64,000 nt of DNA from Sciurus carolinensis (GCF_902686445.1 NC_062214.1:56827177-56891176), one strand, 5' to 3'. Numbered from the stretch's first letter, positions 10,720 through 22,598 are shown. Made by a program: numbers and translations. Notes: generated from the letters alone by a model not told the origin.

Positions 10720-12600
10720 TTAGAAGATGAATATCCGATGGAAATAATATAAAAAAAATTATTGCCCAATCAAGAACCCAAATGCAAAAAGGTATAGAGA
10801 CATTTGTGAATTAATTTGAAAATGTAAAAAGAAAATACTACCACAACAACAAAAATCAAGTTTAGCCTAAGAGTCCAAAGTTGGCTTAGCATTAGAAACT
10901 ATTAATCTGATTCACCATATTATTGTATTAAATCTGAAATATCAAAGATCATCTTGAGAGATGATGAAAAAAGATTTTAAGAAATTTGAAAATCTATTAG
11001 TGATTAAAATATAGCAAGCTAATACAGGAAGGGAGCTTCTTTAACATGGCAAAAATTATCTACCTAAAATGCATTTGCTAGTGATGCTTAGAAGTGAGCC
11101 AATTAACCTGAGAGCCAGTTCCAGGATATCCTTTTCTTATCAGTACCATCCCATATGTACTGAAGGACTGAGCCAATCCTAAAAGATAACACAAAAAAAT
11201 GAAATATAAGGGTTAGAAAGAAAGAAAAACTTTATTACTTGGAGATGTATGAATGATTATCTGTATAAAAATATAAAAGGACATGCTGAAAAATTAGAAT
11301 ATGTATATAAAACAATGACTTTATAAGATCAACACACAATGACAGGATTCTGTACCAATTAGATAATGTACTTCACAATAGCAACTAGAACTTCAGGGTA
11401 ATAAGGAATAAATATGAGAAAATATGAAGAAAATGATAAAACTTTATTAAAGGGCATAAAAACCTGAGTATGCCCAGAAATATACAATGGTCATGAATAG
11501 GAAGGCACAATATCATAAAAATGCTAGTTCTTCAGGTAATAATCTATGAATTCAGTAAAATTCTAAACAAAATTCACACAGGACTCTACACAGAATTGGA
11601 CGAATTGGTTTTAAAATTCATTTTGAAGTATGTATGTCAAAGAATAGTTAAGTCAGTTTTGAAATATAATGAGGAGGGGGGAATCTTATTTTTTGTTGAT
11701 ACTTATAAAACCATACTATTTTCATGTAGATTTGTAAAGGATCTGAGTTAAAACACAGTGACCAATACTATAGACAAATTTAGTAGAATCTTCTCCAATG
11801 ATGGAAATGTTCAGTCTTTAAGCTATCTAATATGGGAACTACTGGTCACATGTGGCTACTGAGCATTTGGTGTGTGACTTGTTACAGAAAATAAAACCCT
11901 TAATATCATTTAACTTTAAATAATTTACATATTAATAGTCACCTGTGCCTCAGAGCTACCATATTTGGCAGCACAACTCTGTAATAGAGGCCCTAGAAAC
12001 TGACAAAAACAAATATGACCGAATGGAATCAGACAGAGGTGCCATTATAAATCAATAGGAAGAAAGGAATTGAATGTATGCAGGGAAATTTACATCTGTA
12101 TGTAAATTTGAAGTCTTATACCCCATCCACACAAGCAAATTCCAGATGAATTAAAGACCTAAAACCAAGTTTAATAAAACTTTCAGAGATAATATGGGAG
12201 AATACCCTCTGGATCTAAACTTATGAAAAAATTTCTTAAGCAGGTCCAAAAATAAAAATCTTAAAGAAATTTATTATAAAATCAACAATATTAAATTAAA
12301 AACCTCTGTACAACAAAAGATGCTATAAAATAAAGTAAAAATACAATCAATAGAACAGGAAAATATATTTGCTGTATGTATAACTGACAAAAGGTAATTA
12401 TCCATAATATAAAAAACAAATCAATATGAGATTGCAAATGACTCAGTGAAAAATAGGGATAAAATGTATGAAGAGTGATTTGCAGAGGAGAAAACCCAAA
12501 TGATCAATAAATATGTGGAAAAGATGTTTAACTTCTGTAGTAATAAGGAAATGTGAATTAAACCAACAGTGGTATAATTTTCAAGCTCATGGAGTGTCAA
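10720..12600 (+). mobile_element. Degenerate L1 (L1M-type) ORF2 region
   Basis: Continuous but heavily decayed L1 ORF2 sequence in sense orientation. The block about 10880-11060 matches the 'atg..gaaaaagcttttgacaaaatt' area. About 11480-11750 matches the 'caatgttcatgaattggaag' to 'ttgacaagctgattctaaaattcat' area. About 12130-12560 runs from 'aattaaagacctaaaa' through 'gaaatgcaaatcaaa'-like text near 12550. Stops and indels break every frame. An unrelated DNA-transposon fossil (11785-11986) interrupts it. No functional protein can be made. Confidence 0.65.
11785..11986. mobile_element. DNA-transposon/MITE fossil inside L1
   Basis: Interrupts the L1. It opens with 'CCAATGATGGAAATGTTC', contains 'GGTCACATGTGGCTACTGAGCATTTGG', and closes with 'GAGCTACCATATTTGGCAGCACAAC'. 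This is the quasi-palindromic mammalian fossil with the CACATGTGGCTA core. I recognise the repeat but not its exact family name. The target duplication is not clear. Confidence 0.55.
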
Positions 12601-12639
12601 TGTAGTGAACACTTGTCAATCTTGTCCATCTATCATCTA

Positions 12640-13470
12640 AATTCTTTCCTACTATTGTAGAATTCCCCCACCCTTGTAGGTTAAAGCCAGGCTTCCCCTA
12701 AGAGCCTGAAAATGCCAGATGCTTGTCATCCCAGCTTGCCTTGCAAGATAGGGCACGGGCACAAGACTTGGTCTACACCAGTCAGATGCTGCTGACTCTG
12801 AGTAACTCACTCATCCAAGGGGTATTGATGGTGGTGGGACCATAGAGTGCTGAGTTTGCAGGGGCAGGGCCATGATTGGGGCATGCAGTGTTAGAAGTAT
12901 CAGTTGGTACAGCTGCAATGAGCAATGCTTATCGTTGAGGGCACCCTGATATTGAAACCAGAATTGAGGATAGGCAGTTAGTGTAGAAATAGGGGATCAG
13001 GTCAAATAGAGGAAATGGAGGCCATCTGCCTCTGGAAGTTGTAGACTGTCCCTGGGAGAGTGAATGTCAAGGATCTCTGGAGTCCATTGATTACCAAATT
13101 TACCTGCTCTTGTCAGGGACTACAGGCAAGGAGCTGCTAATTAATGCCCCCTGGGCCCTTACCTGGCTGAATCACTTTGGCCCTCCCCCTGCCCAGCTGC
13201 TTCTCACTTTTTGCATCTCACCTGCAAAACCAGTCCTAGTCACATAGGCATGAAGGAGAGATAATGGGGGAGACAACTGGAGAACAAAAGAGACCTTAAC
13301 CTGTAAAAGATGTAGGGCATGCTCACTTCTAGGGATTCTAGAACATCAGCCATGGCCCCCTTCTCCCTCCCAGGAGAAGTCTGTATTATTACCTTTAAAT
13401 AAAACCTGCTTAATATGATTGCCTTGGCGTGCTTCTCTAGTGTTCAAACTTCAACATTAGAAGAAGCAGA
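12640..13470 (+). mobile_element. Possible retroviral LTR remnant
   Basis: Runs from 'GTAGAATTCCCCCACC' into 'CAGCTTGCCTTGCAAGATAGGGCACGGGCAC', which looks like many LTR U3 regions. It ends near a polyadenylation-like ATTACCTTTAAATAAAACC (AATAAA about 13400) with a GCGTGCTTCTCTAGTGTTCAAACTTCA tail. I found no clean TG/CA ends or target duplication, so the class (ERV1-like?) and borders are guesses. Confidence 0.3.
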
Positions 13471-13834
13471 ACTTGTCACCAGTAAACGGTGGTACCAATA
13501 TGGAGTCCCTGTCAGATTGGATTTTGGATGTTGTACCTAGCCTAGAAGTACTGAATCTGTTTTCGCAGTCCTTGTGTTGGATGATTCTGTAAACCACCCA
13601 GAGTCCTTTACATACTGTTTTTCCCACCTGGATCAGTCAGAGTTTCTTCCTATTGAGGGTAACATCTAAGAACATCAGATGTTGCAAGGATGTTGGGAAA
13701 ATGACATCTGTCACACACCACAGGGGATGAGATTTTGCTAAAGACACTTTTAAAAGCAAACTGTCAGTACATGTGAAGAAGATCCTAGGACCCTAATTAC
13801 TTACTTGTAGGAATGTATTAGATAAGAATTGACA

Positions 13835-14285
13835 CTCTTATGCACAGGGATGTGTACAAGGGTTTCCATTGTAGCAATGATTCCAGTAGTTTACAATTGG
13901 AAGCTATTTTCATCAATGGGGAAATGGCTACATCAAGGTGTATTCATAAGCTGGATTTAACAGTAATAATAATATGTGAAATCGATCTCTATGCCTCAAT
14001 ATATATAAATTTCACAAAACTATTGGCTTAATGGAAGGTTTTAGTGTGATATCTATAAAGTAATAACATTTGTATCCATTTACAAACATATAAAGCAATT
14101 CTCTATGTGGTTTGTGGGTAAGTATGCATGTTTGGAAATTTTTGTAGAAGGGACTAAAAGGATGGGAAGAGATTTCAGTAGAGTGGTTGTTTCTGAGATG
14201 AGAAGGACAGGGACAAGAAACCTCAATGCTATCCATAATATTTGTATTAATTTAAAATATCTTAAGTAAATATGTCAAAGTTTCT
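13835..14285 (+). mobile_element. L1 (L1M-type) 3' end of ORF2 plus 3' UTR
   Basis: Recognisable L1 order: 'TTCCATTGTAGCAATGATTCCAGTAGTTTACAATTGGAAG', 'CATCAATGGGGAAATGGCTACATCAAGGTGTATTCATA', 'TCTCTATGCCTC', then a 3' UTR with 'AGTAGAGTGGTTGTTTCTGAGATGAGAAGGACAGGGACAAG' and a 'TTTGTATTAATTTAAAATAT' end. All frames are broken. The 63-codon frame at 13840-14031 is part of this fossil. Confidence 0.65.
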
Positions 14286-15450
14286 ATATTCTTGCATTCG
14301 AAGTAGTGGGCATGCAGATGCTCATTATATCCCTCTCCCTATTTACTGTGTATTTTAATTATTAAAGAAAATCTCAAAGTTTCTGACTTGGAAAATTTAA
14401 GACCCTTTTATTTCATTTTCACACTATTCCCTTTACATGGAATAATGTTCACATATATGTTGGGTGTATAGAATTTGTTGGGTATAGTACATATTGTTTC
14501 TTCTCCTTGATCTCATGTCTGCTTTGGTCCATCTTCTGAATCTCAGATCACAGTATGACTCTTACCTCTTGTAATTCTCAGTTTCTCATTTGAGAAACCA
14601 AAATAAAAATACAACTTGATAAGTGTCTGTAATAGGATGTGACAAGACAATTCCAAAAACCCAGTGAGGTCTCAACAGAAGGTGGTAGTAGGGATTGTTG
14701 TCCTCCTAATTATTAGTATTTAAGTTTCTTCTCAATGTCACTCCCTCTTTACAAAGTGCCTGATCGTGTGTAGCTGCTCATCCATTATTCATTAAATGAC
14801 TTCATCTCTTTGAGTGCCTTCTATGTCTGCATCCTCAGGTCTTTGTGTAGTACCTCATGTAAGGTAGGGCTTTAAGAAAACGTTTGTGGATCATTTTAAT
14901 GACATCCAATTCCTTTGTCTGACACCTTTGGTGGCCAGATTGGTATCTGTTCACAGTAACTTTGTTGTTTTGTACCTGCCACAAAGTAATTGTGACTTTT
15001 CAAAATGATAGAGCACATTTTGTCTGTAGGATTCACTCACACCCCAGTTTTAACCCAAGGAGTCCAGGGAGATATACACAATCTATGCCTGGCTGAAGAG
15101 AACATTGTCTTCTCAGTTGGAGTAGACACAGGCATCTGACCTGTGTACCTGATCAGTTTGCAACTGTTGAGATAGCAGAGCTGTCTGAAATTGTAGGTTA
15201 TAACAATAGTTTAAAATGCCAGTGACTCTGGATACGGAAAGCTCACCTAAAGATGAACCAACAGGGGAGAAAATTAGTTAGGAAATAGAGAAAGAAAATG
15301 GTAAGTGCTGATGAATGTTTTAAGTTCCTATATCCAGCTGTGCCTGAAGCTCACACTTGTTCTGAAATTTTTGGTTACAATGGGCCAATGGCTTACATTT
15401 TATTTCAGCCAGTTTGTGATGAGTTTTCTCACTTATAAAGTACTCTGTAA
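14286..15450. other. Unclassified intergenic stretch
   Basis: No gene, long open frame or repeat is recognised on either strand. Confidence 0.4.
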
Positions 15451-15452
15451 TT

Positions 15453-15580
15453 CAGTGGTTTTCAAAGTGTGGTCCGCAGACTAGTAACATGAATTCAGCT
15501 GAGAACTTGATTTCAATCTGTATTCCCCTCTGATCTCCTCCACCGTCACCTGTCTGAGGCCTCGCCCAGGTGATCTCCTC
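15453..15580 (+). repeat. MER5A-type hAT fossil
   Basis: Starts with a well preserved MER5 terminal sequence, CAGTGGTTTTCAAAGTGTGG at 15453-15472, followed by 'TCCGCAGACTAGTAACAT'. It decays into 'GAGAACTTGATTTCAATCTGTATTC' and a 'CTGAGGCCTCGCCCAGGTGAT' segment. The right terminal repeat is missing or unrecognisable. Confidence 0.75.
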
Positions 15581-15769
15581 TTAAAACCATCTTAAACACA
15601 AGGCCATAGTATTTATATTTGATTCCCCCACTGCATCTAGAACAGGGTCTAAAAAGTAAGTGGTCAAGAATTACTTGAAACTCCTGATTCTTATTTTCAG
15701 GATTCTGCCTATTCAAAACCTGATTTGAGACAGCAGCAGTCTCTTAATTAGAGTTGTTAGCACCCAGAG

Positions 15770-16045
15770 TGTGTTTGCAGAGCCTGTCTCCCTTGGGTAA
15801 TTTAAGACTGTGAAGTACAGGCCCTTGTTAACGGCCCTTGTGATACAGTTCTCCTGGCCTCAAATGTGGGTCACCAATAGACGGCACAGCAGAAACATAA
15901 TTCGGGACCTTGCTAATTGTTCTTGCCTCACTGAGTTAGACATTACGTCCGCATATGACTGAAGGTCGATAAAATGAAACTAAAACAGTCCCTCAAGAAA
16001 GCTAATAGAAAGTCAATTACTTTGGTCCTTTAAATTGCTTTTAGA
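15770..16045. promoter_or_regulatory. Candidate conserved non-coding element
   Basis: Repeat-free segment with unusually many CpG dinucleotides for this CpG-poor window (TTAACGGC, AGACGGCAC, TTCGGG, TACGTCCGC, GGTCGAT within about 140 bp, 15829-15970). It also has homeodomain-like AATTG/TAATT sites. CpG retention and lack of repeats suggest selective constraint. Conservation was not tested. Confidence 0.28.
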
Positions 16046-16720
16046 ACAGGTCCTTACAGGGACTTGCAGGGGGTAACTTCTGGCATTCATCTCTGGTGGG
16101 TGGATGAAGGGCCTTGAGGACCACTTTGGGACCTGGCTTGTAGGGAAGCATCTCTTTCCAGCACCATCAAGAACCATATCATCTCCCCTGGCTGAGGTGC
16201 CTCAACTGAAGCCCTCACTCTGAATCTAAATCAACATATGACTTGTATGTTTTGCAGGCAAACCTCCTCTCTAGCCAAGGTGGCCAGGAGACCTATCAGG
16301 GGTTCTTTAGAAGTGAGTTGGGCTCATCCACACCTTGAAAAGACACTCAGAATCTGTGGCTGGAGGGGCTGCACGTAGGGATGACAAGATGAATGTCAGC
16401 TCCCTGATGCTGGGACCTGGAGCTGACTCTGCTTCTCCCACCTAATGCAAGATCCATGGTTCAGAGCTTTCATGGCTCCCAGAAAGGAGTGGCCCTACTC
16501 TCCTCACCCAGCCTGTTGCGGAGATGTTGAGCAAAGTGTGAGCAGCTTCTTGCTTCAGCGAGTGTCCTGGGTGTCCATGTTTTGTGCTTTGGAAAATGTG
16601 CTGCAAAGCAGTTTGGAATAAAAATTTCCACTCTTGCAAAGATGCTTTTGTTACTCAATTGGTGAATAAAGAATGGAACCATCCAGACATCCAGAGGTTG
16701 GATAGGGTGCTTAGCATCAG

Positions 16721-16760
16721 CTTGAGGGGGAATCATAAGGCTTGAGGGGAAATCATAAGG
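16721..16760. repeat. 20-bp tandem duplication
   Basis: Two adjacent 20-base units (16721-16740 and 16741-16760) beginning CTTGAGGGG and ending AATCATAAGG. They differ at one base. The pair sits 7 bp upstream of a poly(T) run. Confidence 0.95.
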
Positions 16761-16767
16761 TTGGAGC

Positions 16768-16789
16768 TTTTTTTTTTTTTTTTTTTTTT
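16768..16789. repeat. Poly(T) tract
   Basis: 22 consecutive T with no SINE body recognised on either side. Confidence 0.95.
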
Positions 16790-17407
16790 AAACTAAGGAG
16801 AACTGTGCACTCTAGGAGTCTAGGAGTATAAGGAAATTTGCTTTTATTTCAGTCTGGCTGTGAACACCCCAACAACAGTTTCTCTGCTTCTTTTCTCAGT
16901 CATTGATTTTACTCACTTTGATCCCATTAGAGTATTTTTTTCTCCTTTTCCTTTTTTAGTATTGGAAAAAATAAGTGTGAGGACTATTCAGAAGCTCAGA
17001 AATAAGAGGTCATGCAGTGAAGTTGGAAGTGACTGAAATTGGCTTTATAGGTATGACAAATCTCAGAGCATTTTGACTGTAAGCAGACTTGGGGGACATA
17101 TGTGGACCAGAGCTCTATTCTAGACTTCTAATTGAGATCTGAGGACCCACCCTGCTCCCAGCTTATGGCAAGCCTGTTCTCACCCTTTTACAGAGAGGTT
17201 TGAGCTCCTGGAGACCTCAGAGATAAAGTCTGACTGAGATTCAGGCTGCCTCCTGCTCTCTCAGCCTCCCTTCCCTCAAGACCAGGCAGCAACAAAGAGA
17301 TCTGCCACAGCCCTCCACCTTTCTCTTTCTTCTTCAGTTTTGCAGGTCAAAGTGGGATTCCCTTTACTGAAGAACTTAAAGAGTTATTTACCTTAAGAAA
17401 GGGAGTT

Positions 17408-17526
17408 TGGATTGGGCTTGTAGCTTAGTCACAGAGTGCTTACCTAGCATGTGTGAGGCACTGGGTTTGATTCTCAGCACCACAAATAACTAAGTAAAAT
17501 AAAGGTTGATTGGCAACTAAAAATAT
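17408..17526 (+). mobile_element. Squirrel ID-like SINE (tRNA-derived)
   Basis: The 5' part is tRNA-like with a degenerate A box (TAGCTTAGTCACAG) and a B box (GGGTTTGATTC, about 17463). It is followed by CTCAGCACCACA and an AAATAA-rich tail with 'ATAAAGGTTGATTGGCAACTAAAAA'. An 11-bp target duplication with one mismatch flanks it: GAAAGGGAGTT at 17397-17407 and GAAAAGGAGTT at 17527-17537. The body and tail type point to the ID-like SINEs of squirrels. It is a retroposed pseudo-tRNA, not a tRNA gene. Confidence 0.88.
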
Positions 17527-17638
17527 GAAAAGGAGTTCTTCACTGCCTCTTCATGATTATATAGTGAATCCAGCTGTTTTCTAATTGTTTACTAATTGCA
17601 TACCCTTGGTGTGCTTCCTTGTAAGTATATGCATATGT

Positions 17639-17652
17639 ATGTGTGTGTGTGT

Positions 17653-17716
<64 letters not shown>
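17639..17716. repeat. Compound (TG)n(GA)n microsatellite
   Basis: A TG run of about 23 units with one TACG interruption (17639-17684) passes directly into about 16 GA units (17684-17716). Alternating purine-pyrimidine adjoins a pure purine strand, so both Z-DNA-prone and triplex-prone halves are present. Confidence 0.96.
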
Positions 17717-17721
<5 letters not shown>

Positions 17722-19120
17722 GGGTTATTCTAAATGAGAAGAGTTGGGCTACTTCCTCATGGATCTGACTCCTTCATTCTCTATCCTCACCCCCACCCCA
17801 AGAGTAGAATAGCACTTTTTTGGAGTGGGGGATGGATGCTGTAAAGCACTTCCAACAAGTAAGGAAGCTCCTGTGTCTCTTAGTTGCTCTTTCATATGGA
17901 TTGGGGTAGAACATGGGGAGATCCCTACTGCCACTAGAATTATGACTGATTGCTGTTTCCCATTTCACAGAGATGGTGGCTCACAGGAAAGAGTAAAGCA
18001 GCCATCAAAGGTAAGAGTGGAAGAAATCAGAATTTGCCAAGTCTTAAACAATTCCTCTGACTACACTGCTCCTAGACCTGGACTGTTCTGTACTCTTCCT
18101 CTTTATACCAGGAACTGCCTCTTTCATTTTGGGAGAGTGTAGTCAGTGTGTGGTGTATCAGATCAATATTGTTTGCACACTGGTTATTGGTACCTAACTG
18201 CAGAGTCCTTAGTCTTTTGTTGTCACCTCCACTTAACTGCACTTTCATGTGTGTACAGGGGCTCTGAGCTTTTCAGTCAGGAAATTTTTAGTTTGGCTGG
18301 GCTGAGGTCTGAGATTGACAATGTAGACAGTGTAGCCATGCTTTCTGCCAGCCTACAGGCATGATCCACCCCCCACACTTCAAAGGTTATAAGTCCCACT
18401 GGCATGGTTTCCCCACCCCACTTTAAAGGTGTATAAGTCAAATGTGATAGAATGATCTGGAGGTCCTGTCTGGAATTCTGGACCCCCGTGGGGTGCTTCA
18501 GGACAGAGGCAACTTAGAGTGACCAGGCTAAGGAGGAGGCTGTGATTTCTCTGCAGAGACTTGGAAGTCAGTCCTGATTCCCTGAGCATTATACATTTTG
18601 AGATATCAGGGACATTGGAGCTCTCTTTGGCAGAGAGCTCATGTGCCTTGTGTGTCTCAGGCAGCAGAATTTGACAAATGGGAGGTGGAGATGGAGAAAA
18701 ATAGGAAGCATATTCTGCAGTGACCATCACTACAGATCTCTTGACTGGGTCATGCGGGAAATATTGGGACTGATGATGCTCCGATGCCAGATAAATCCCC
18801 TGTTTGGGCAAAGAGGTGAGAATCTGGAAACATTTCAATGTGAACTTTAATGAAAATGTATATCCCATTATGAAGTAAAACTGGGAGAGATCACACATTC
18901 CAGCCATTTGTAATTACCAAATTCAAAAAAACTGGAGTCCTGAAGGTGCGCAGTCAGGGAGGAAGTAGAGGTGGTTTTGAATGGTTTTGATCACATGAGT
19001 GTCTGCTGTGGCTGGGACGCTGCTGTCAACCCATGATACAGGTGGCTTGTAGGAGCAGTCCTGGATGGGTCATGGCTGAAGAGCAGGGCCCCGGCTAGCT
19101 CTTCCTGAATGAAGTCATTA
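17717..19120. other. Unclassified stretch with the window's longest open frame
   Basis: Contains a 175-codon minus-strand frame at 18380-18907. I see no conserved domain, membrane segment or repeat family in it, and nearby frames of similar quality overlap it on the other strand. No promoter, Kozak context or polyadenylation signal links it to a transcript. Most likely chance. Confidence 0.4.
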
Positions 19121-19122
19121 TG

Positions 19123-19159
<37 letters not shown>
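19121..19159. repeat. (TG)n microsatellite
   Basis: TGG TGTGTTTG followed by an uninterrupted TG run of about 14 units, ending in GACACACAG so that the end folds back on itself over a few bases. Confidence 0.96.
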
Positions 19160-19160
<1 letters not shown>

Positions 19161-21215
19161 CACACAGCATTATTACTTTACTCACAAATGTTGTAAACCT
19201 AAGACAGTGGGTATAAAGAACTTCTCAGAAATGCACACTTCTTTACTGTGCTCTGGTTTGGATGCTTATCTTTTGTACATTCTTGACTCCGAAGTGGTTT
19301 CTCTTCCATCTCCAACTACTCCTTCCCTTCTTGCTTTAACTCCTTTCTCTGGGACTTCCTTCCTATGCATTTATTCTGTCCTCCTTCCCATCACCCTCAG
19401 GCACATCAACACTGTTTTTTTTGTTGTTGTTGTCATTGTTTGGGTTTTTCATCACAATTGACTTTTGGGATGCATTAAGAGAGCTAGTTATGCAGGACTG
19501 CCTTCAACAATGTTTGGGACAGCTGCCCATCTCTCACAGTCTCTCACGGTTATCTGCTCTCCTCTTGGAGAGTACCAGTACATCAGCATTGGCCCCTCAT
19601 GGCCATGGCCATGCTTCATGACCGTGTTCTTATGCTATGACTGATTTCTCTGATGGGGCCAATCAGATTATCTCTGCTTTGGAACCATGAAACTTGGAAC
19701 AGAGAATCTAAGAGTGGAGCTGAGCCACCCTGATAGCAGCAATGAAGAGAGAAGATTCATAATACACTCCTGTTGCTGTAGTGGCTGCTGCAGCTGTGGG
19801 CCCATGTGCATGCCAGACTGAGCTAGCATTGAGGAAAGCATTCCTGCTATGCTACACTAAAGCTTTTAATACTGTATGAGAATGGACTGAGGTGCAGTAA
19901 TAGATGCCTCAAAAGTTTATATAATAAGAGTTTCTTGCCTATTCAATACAAGGATTATATGGGTCATGGGTGACTCTGCACAGCTGCCTTTCTTCCAACA
20001 ATGACTCCAATTTTGATGGCTTCCATTGGGTGAACATGCCATCTGAAAGATATAGCCTTTAAAGTTGCTTCGGCAGACAAAGGAGGAGCAAGGAAACACA
20101 TCAGGTATTCATGGAAGTGGCTCAAAAGAGTCCCATGATTTCCAGGTCATGTTAGTTTGCATTTTAATTTGTCACACTGGTCATGAGACCCCCTGGGAAC
20201 CACAGAGAATTTTATAGTTATTTGGTGAGCACTACTTCTCTCTCGGCCATGTATGAGTTCTCAGAAGATGAGAAAATAGGAACAAGAAACTCTTCTCTTA
20301 GATAACCAAAATTTTCATGTGATGAGAGTGGCTCTTGACATAAATATTTTAAGGCCAACAGAATCTTTAGTGTGAAGCAAGATACAAGATGAAAGACATT
20401 ATCTTGTTTGAACTCAAATGTGCCAGAGCAAAGGTAGTCACTGGTATTCCTCACCTCACCCTCTAGTTGCTCAAAAGATGGGTAAAATTCAATCCCTCGC
20501 AGTCTCCAAATCCACAGAGCTGTGCTTGGCATGCTAGATGAGTTTGGGGGCTATTTTTCCTCAGTGAAATATCCTATCTGCTTCCAAGAGAATGTGTGTT
20601 GAATCACCAGGTAGATATCAAAATTTCAAGCGAGGTCAGCAAGGTGGGCAGAGAGATCCCTGGGGAGGGGGAACCTGGAGAGTATGGGGTGGGTGAATGG
20701 ATGTGGGGAATCCTCTACTACAAGACCTGCTATGGGCCTGCTATAGCCTGAGAAAAAGTGGGAACACTGAAGAACACTTCCTACCTGGTGGCTAAGAAAG
20801 GAAAGAAGCTGTGGTGGAAGTTTAGAGAATCATAATTAGATTCTTCAGCATCTCCAGCCCAATTCCTTTCCAGGACCCCTTCATCCCTAAATATGGCTTA
20901 TAATTGCAAGGCAGCCTGTAAGACTAAAGATTCATCTATCTGATTCCCACTGCACTGTGCCCTAGGATTTCAGAGGCAAAGGCTATATTTTCTCCTCTGA
21001 AGCTTTCCCTTATGCGTGCCTATTTCGTTACTTTTCCTACAGAGGATGCTAAGACAGGAAAAGAAAAATAAAGAGCACTTCCTCCAATTCCAGTTTGCCT
21101 GAAAAATGGTAGAAGGATTTAGCTCAGTAATTCATTTTGTTGCTGAAATTTTTTAAGGTTAGTTTTAAAACCTTAAATGAAGCATCTCTCTCATTTATTC
21201 ATTTAAAAAAATTTC
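19160..21215. other. Unclassified intergenic stretch
   Basis: No gene or repeat family is recognised. A short T/GTT-rich run lies at about 19413-19440. Open frames up to 113 codons (19120-19461 +) start inside the microsatellite and carry no motif. Confidence 0.4.
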
Positions 21216-21216
21216 T

Positions 21217-21350
21217 TGGACTTGGGTTGTGGCTCAGTGGTAGAGCACTTACCTAGCATGTGTAGGCACTGGGTTTGATCCTCAGCACCACAAAATAATT
21301 AATAAATAAATAAAATAAAAGGTATTGTGCCATTTGCAACTAAAAATTCT
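21217..21350 (+). mobile_element. Squirrel ID-like SINE (tRNA-derived)
   Basis: Good A box (GTGGCTCAGTGG, about 21229-21240) and B box (GGGTTTGATCC, about 21270). These are followed by CTCAGCACCACA, an AATA-rich stretch (about 21290-21320) and the tail GGTATTGTGCC...GCAACTAAAAATTC. Compared with the other copies it is fairly well preserved. A/T-rich flanks (TTTAAAAAAATTTCTT before, TTTAAAAAATCTTAAG after) may be a decayed target duplication. Confidence 0.9.
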
Positions 21351-21624
21351 TTTAAAAAATCTTAAGAGAAATGGACTTGTGTGCCCCTGTGACTGTCTGT
21401 ATCTGTCTGGAGAGCAGGACTGTGCTCTTCCTTGTGGTTCCTATATTACATGACACTTTTGAGGGTGTTGTCCTGGTTCTTGACTCCCCCCACTCTGCAG
21501 TGCTTTCTCAGCCTTGCTCTCTCTCTCAGGAATTCACCGTTTGAAACAAACACTTGGGTTCAGTCCTCAGCTCATGGAGGGTTTAGTGGTCAACTTGACA
21601 TTGGGGAAAGAACACAGGTACAGT

Positions 21625-21795
21625 CACATGTGCCTGAGTTCTAGCCTTGCTCTGCCCTAGAGTAGGCTTAGGGTAGTGACTTAATTCCATTGTGCCTATA
21701 TTTTCTCATTATGGTGGACCATAATGCAAAGCATTTAGCATGATTTTGGTCACATAGTAAGAACAAAGTAAATAGAAGCTAATGTCACCATTATT
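21625..21795 (-). repeat. MIR SINE
   Basis: Reverse MIR pattern: 'TGAGTTCTAGCCTTGCTCTGCCC', 'GTAGTGACTTAATTCCATTGTGCCTATATTTTCTCATTATGGTGG', 'GCATTTAGCATGATTTTGGTCACATAGTAAGAACAAAGTAAATAGAAG'. Confidence 0.6.
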
Positions 21796-22339
21796 TCAGG
21801 GGTGGAGATGGGGCTTAATAGGGCCTCTGAAAACATTGTCTTTCCAAAACAGTGGGTTTTGGACCTTATCTGAGTCATAGACTCATTTGAGTGACTGATG
21901 AATGCCCTGGTACCACTCTCCAGAAAAAGGAAATATGCAGGTGATACAAAAATTTACATTTTTTATTGCTTGATTACTATAGCTCAGTATTTCTAAACCT
22001 GTTCAACCATGAATATCATTTTAAAATGTCAGTATGTTTTGTCTTCTATTCCCTTCTTCCAACCTGATAGCTGTGGCATTTCTCATCTTGTTGATTGAGA
22101 AAATTCTTAGTGATGCAGAGATACTCTAAATTTTGTGATGGTTTTAAATTATTTTGCATTCTGTTAATCACAATAGCATCGATGTGGATTTAAAAAGGAA
22201 TGATGTAAATGTATCTACTGGCTGCGTGATTGATTCCATCTTCATTCAATGCTTGATACCCATGTGGATTCCTCCATTGTTAGAAACTTCTATAATAGAC
22301 AGGTTTATGGAATCAAAGACTGGAAGGAATTAAAAAGAC

Positions 22340-22460
22340 TGCTCAATACAACTCCATTATTTTATATAATGTGGAGGTCAAAGGAGGGAAAATAATTTTT
22401 CCAAAATCACACAGACAGATGGTGTCAGAGGGAAGATCAGAACCCAGGATCCCCACAGCC
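22340..22460 (+). repeat. MIR-like fragment
   Basis: 3' half of a MIR pattern: 'GAGGTCAAAGGAGGGAAAATAATTTTTCC', 'AAATCACACAGACAGATGGTGTCAGAGGGAAGATCAGAACCCAGG'. The 5' half is absent. Confidence 0.55.
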
Positions 22461-22598
22461 TAGTGACTACTTGAAACTAACTCTCTCTGATAGTTCTGAG
22501 TTGATGGAAATTCTTCCTTTTCTACCAGTCAGTGGATAGTGGCCTGTGGGGGATGAATTGGGAAATGAAAGTTGGCAGGTGACTGCAGTCTCAAAGCT

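Larger units (their letters stand above)
16046..17396. other. Unclassified intergenic stretch
   Basis: Apart from the 20-bp duplication and poly(T) listed separately, nothing is recognised. The 88-codon minus frame at 16470-16736 ends in the duplication and has no motif. Confidence 0.4.

Noticed and set aside
17408..17526. tRNA gene
   Set aside because: A and B boxes are present but the cloverleaf is not maintained. The A-rich tail and target duplication show it is a SINE.
18380..18907. 175-codon minus frame as a protein-coding gene
   Set aside because: No domain, no transcription or splice signals, overlapping competing frames on the other strand. In 64 kb six-frame sequence one frame of this length is not surprising.
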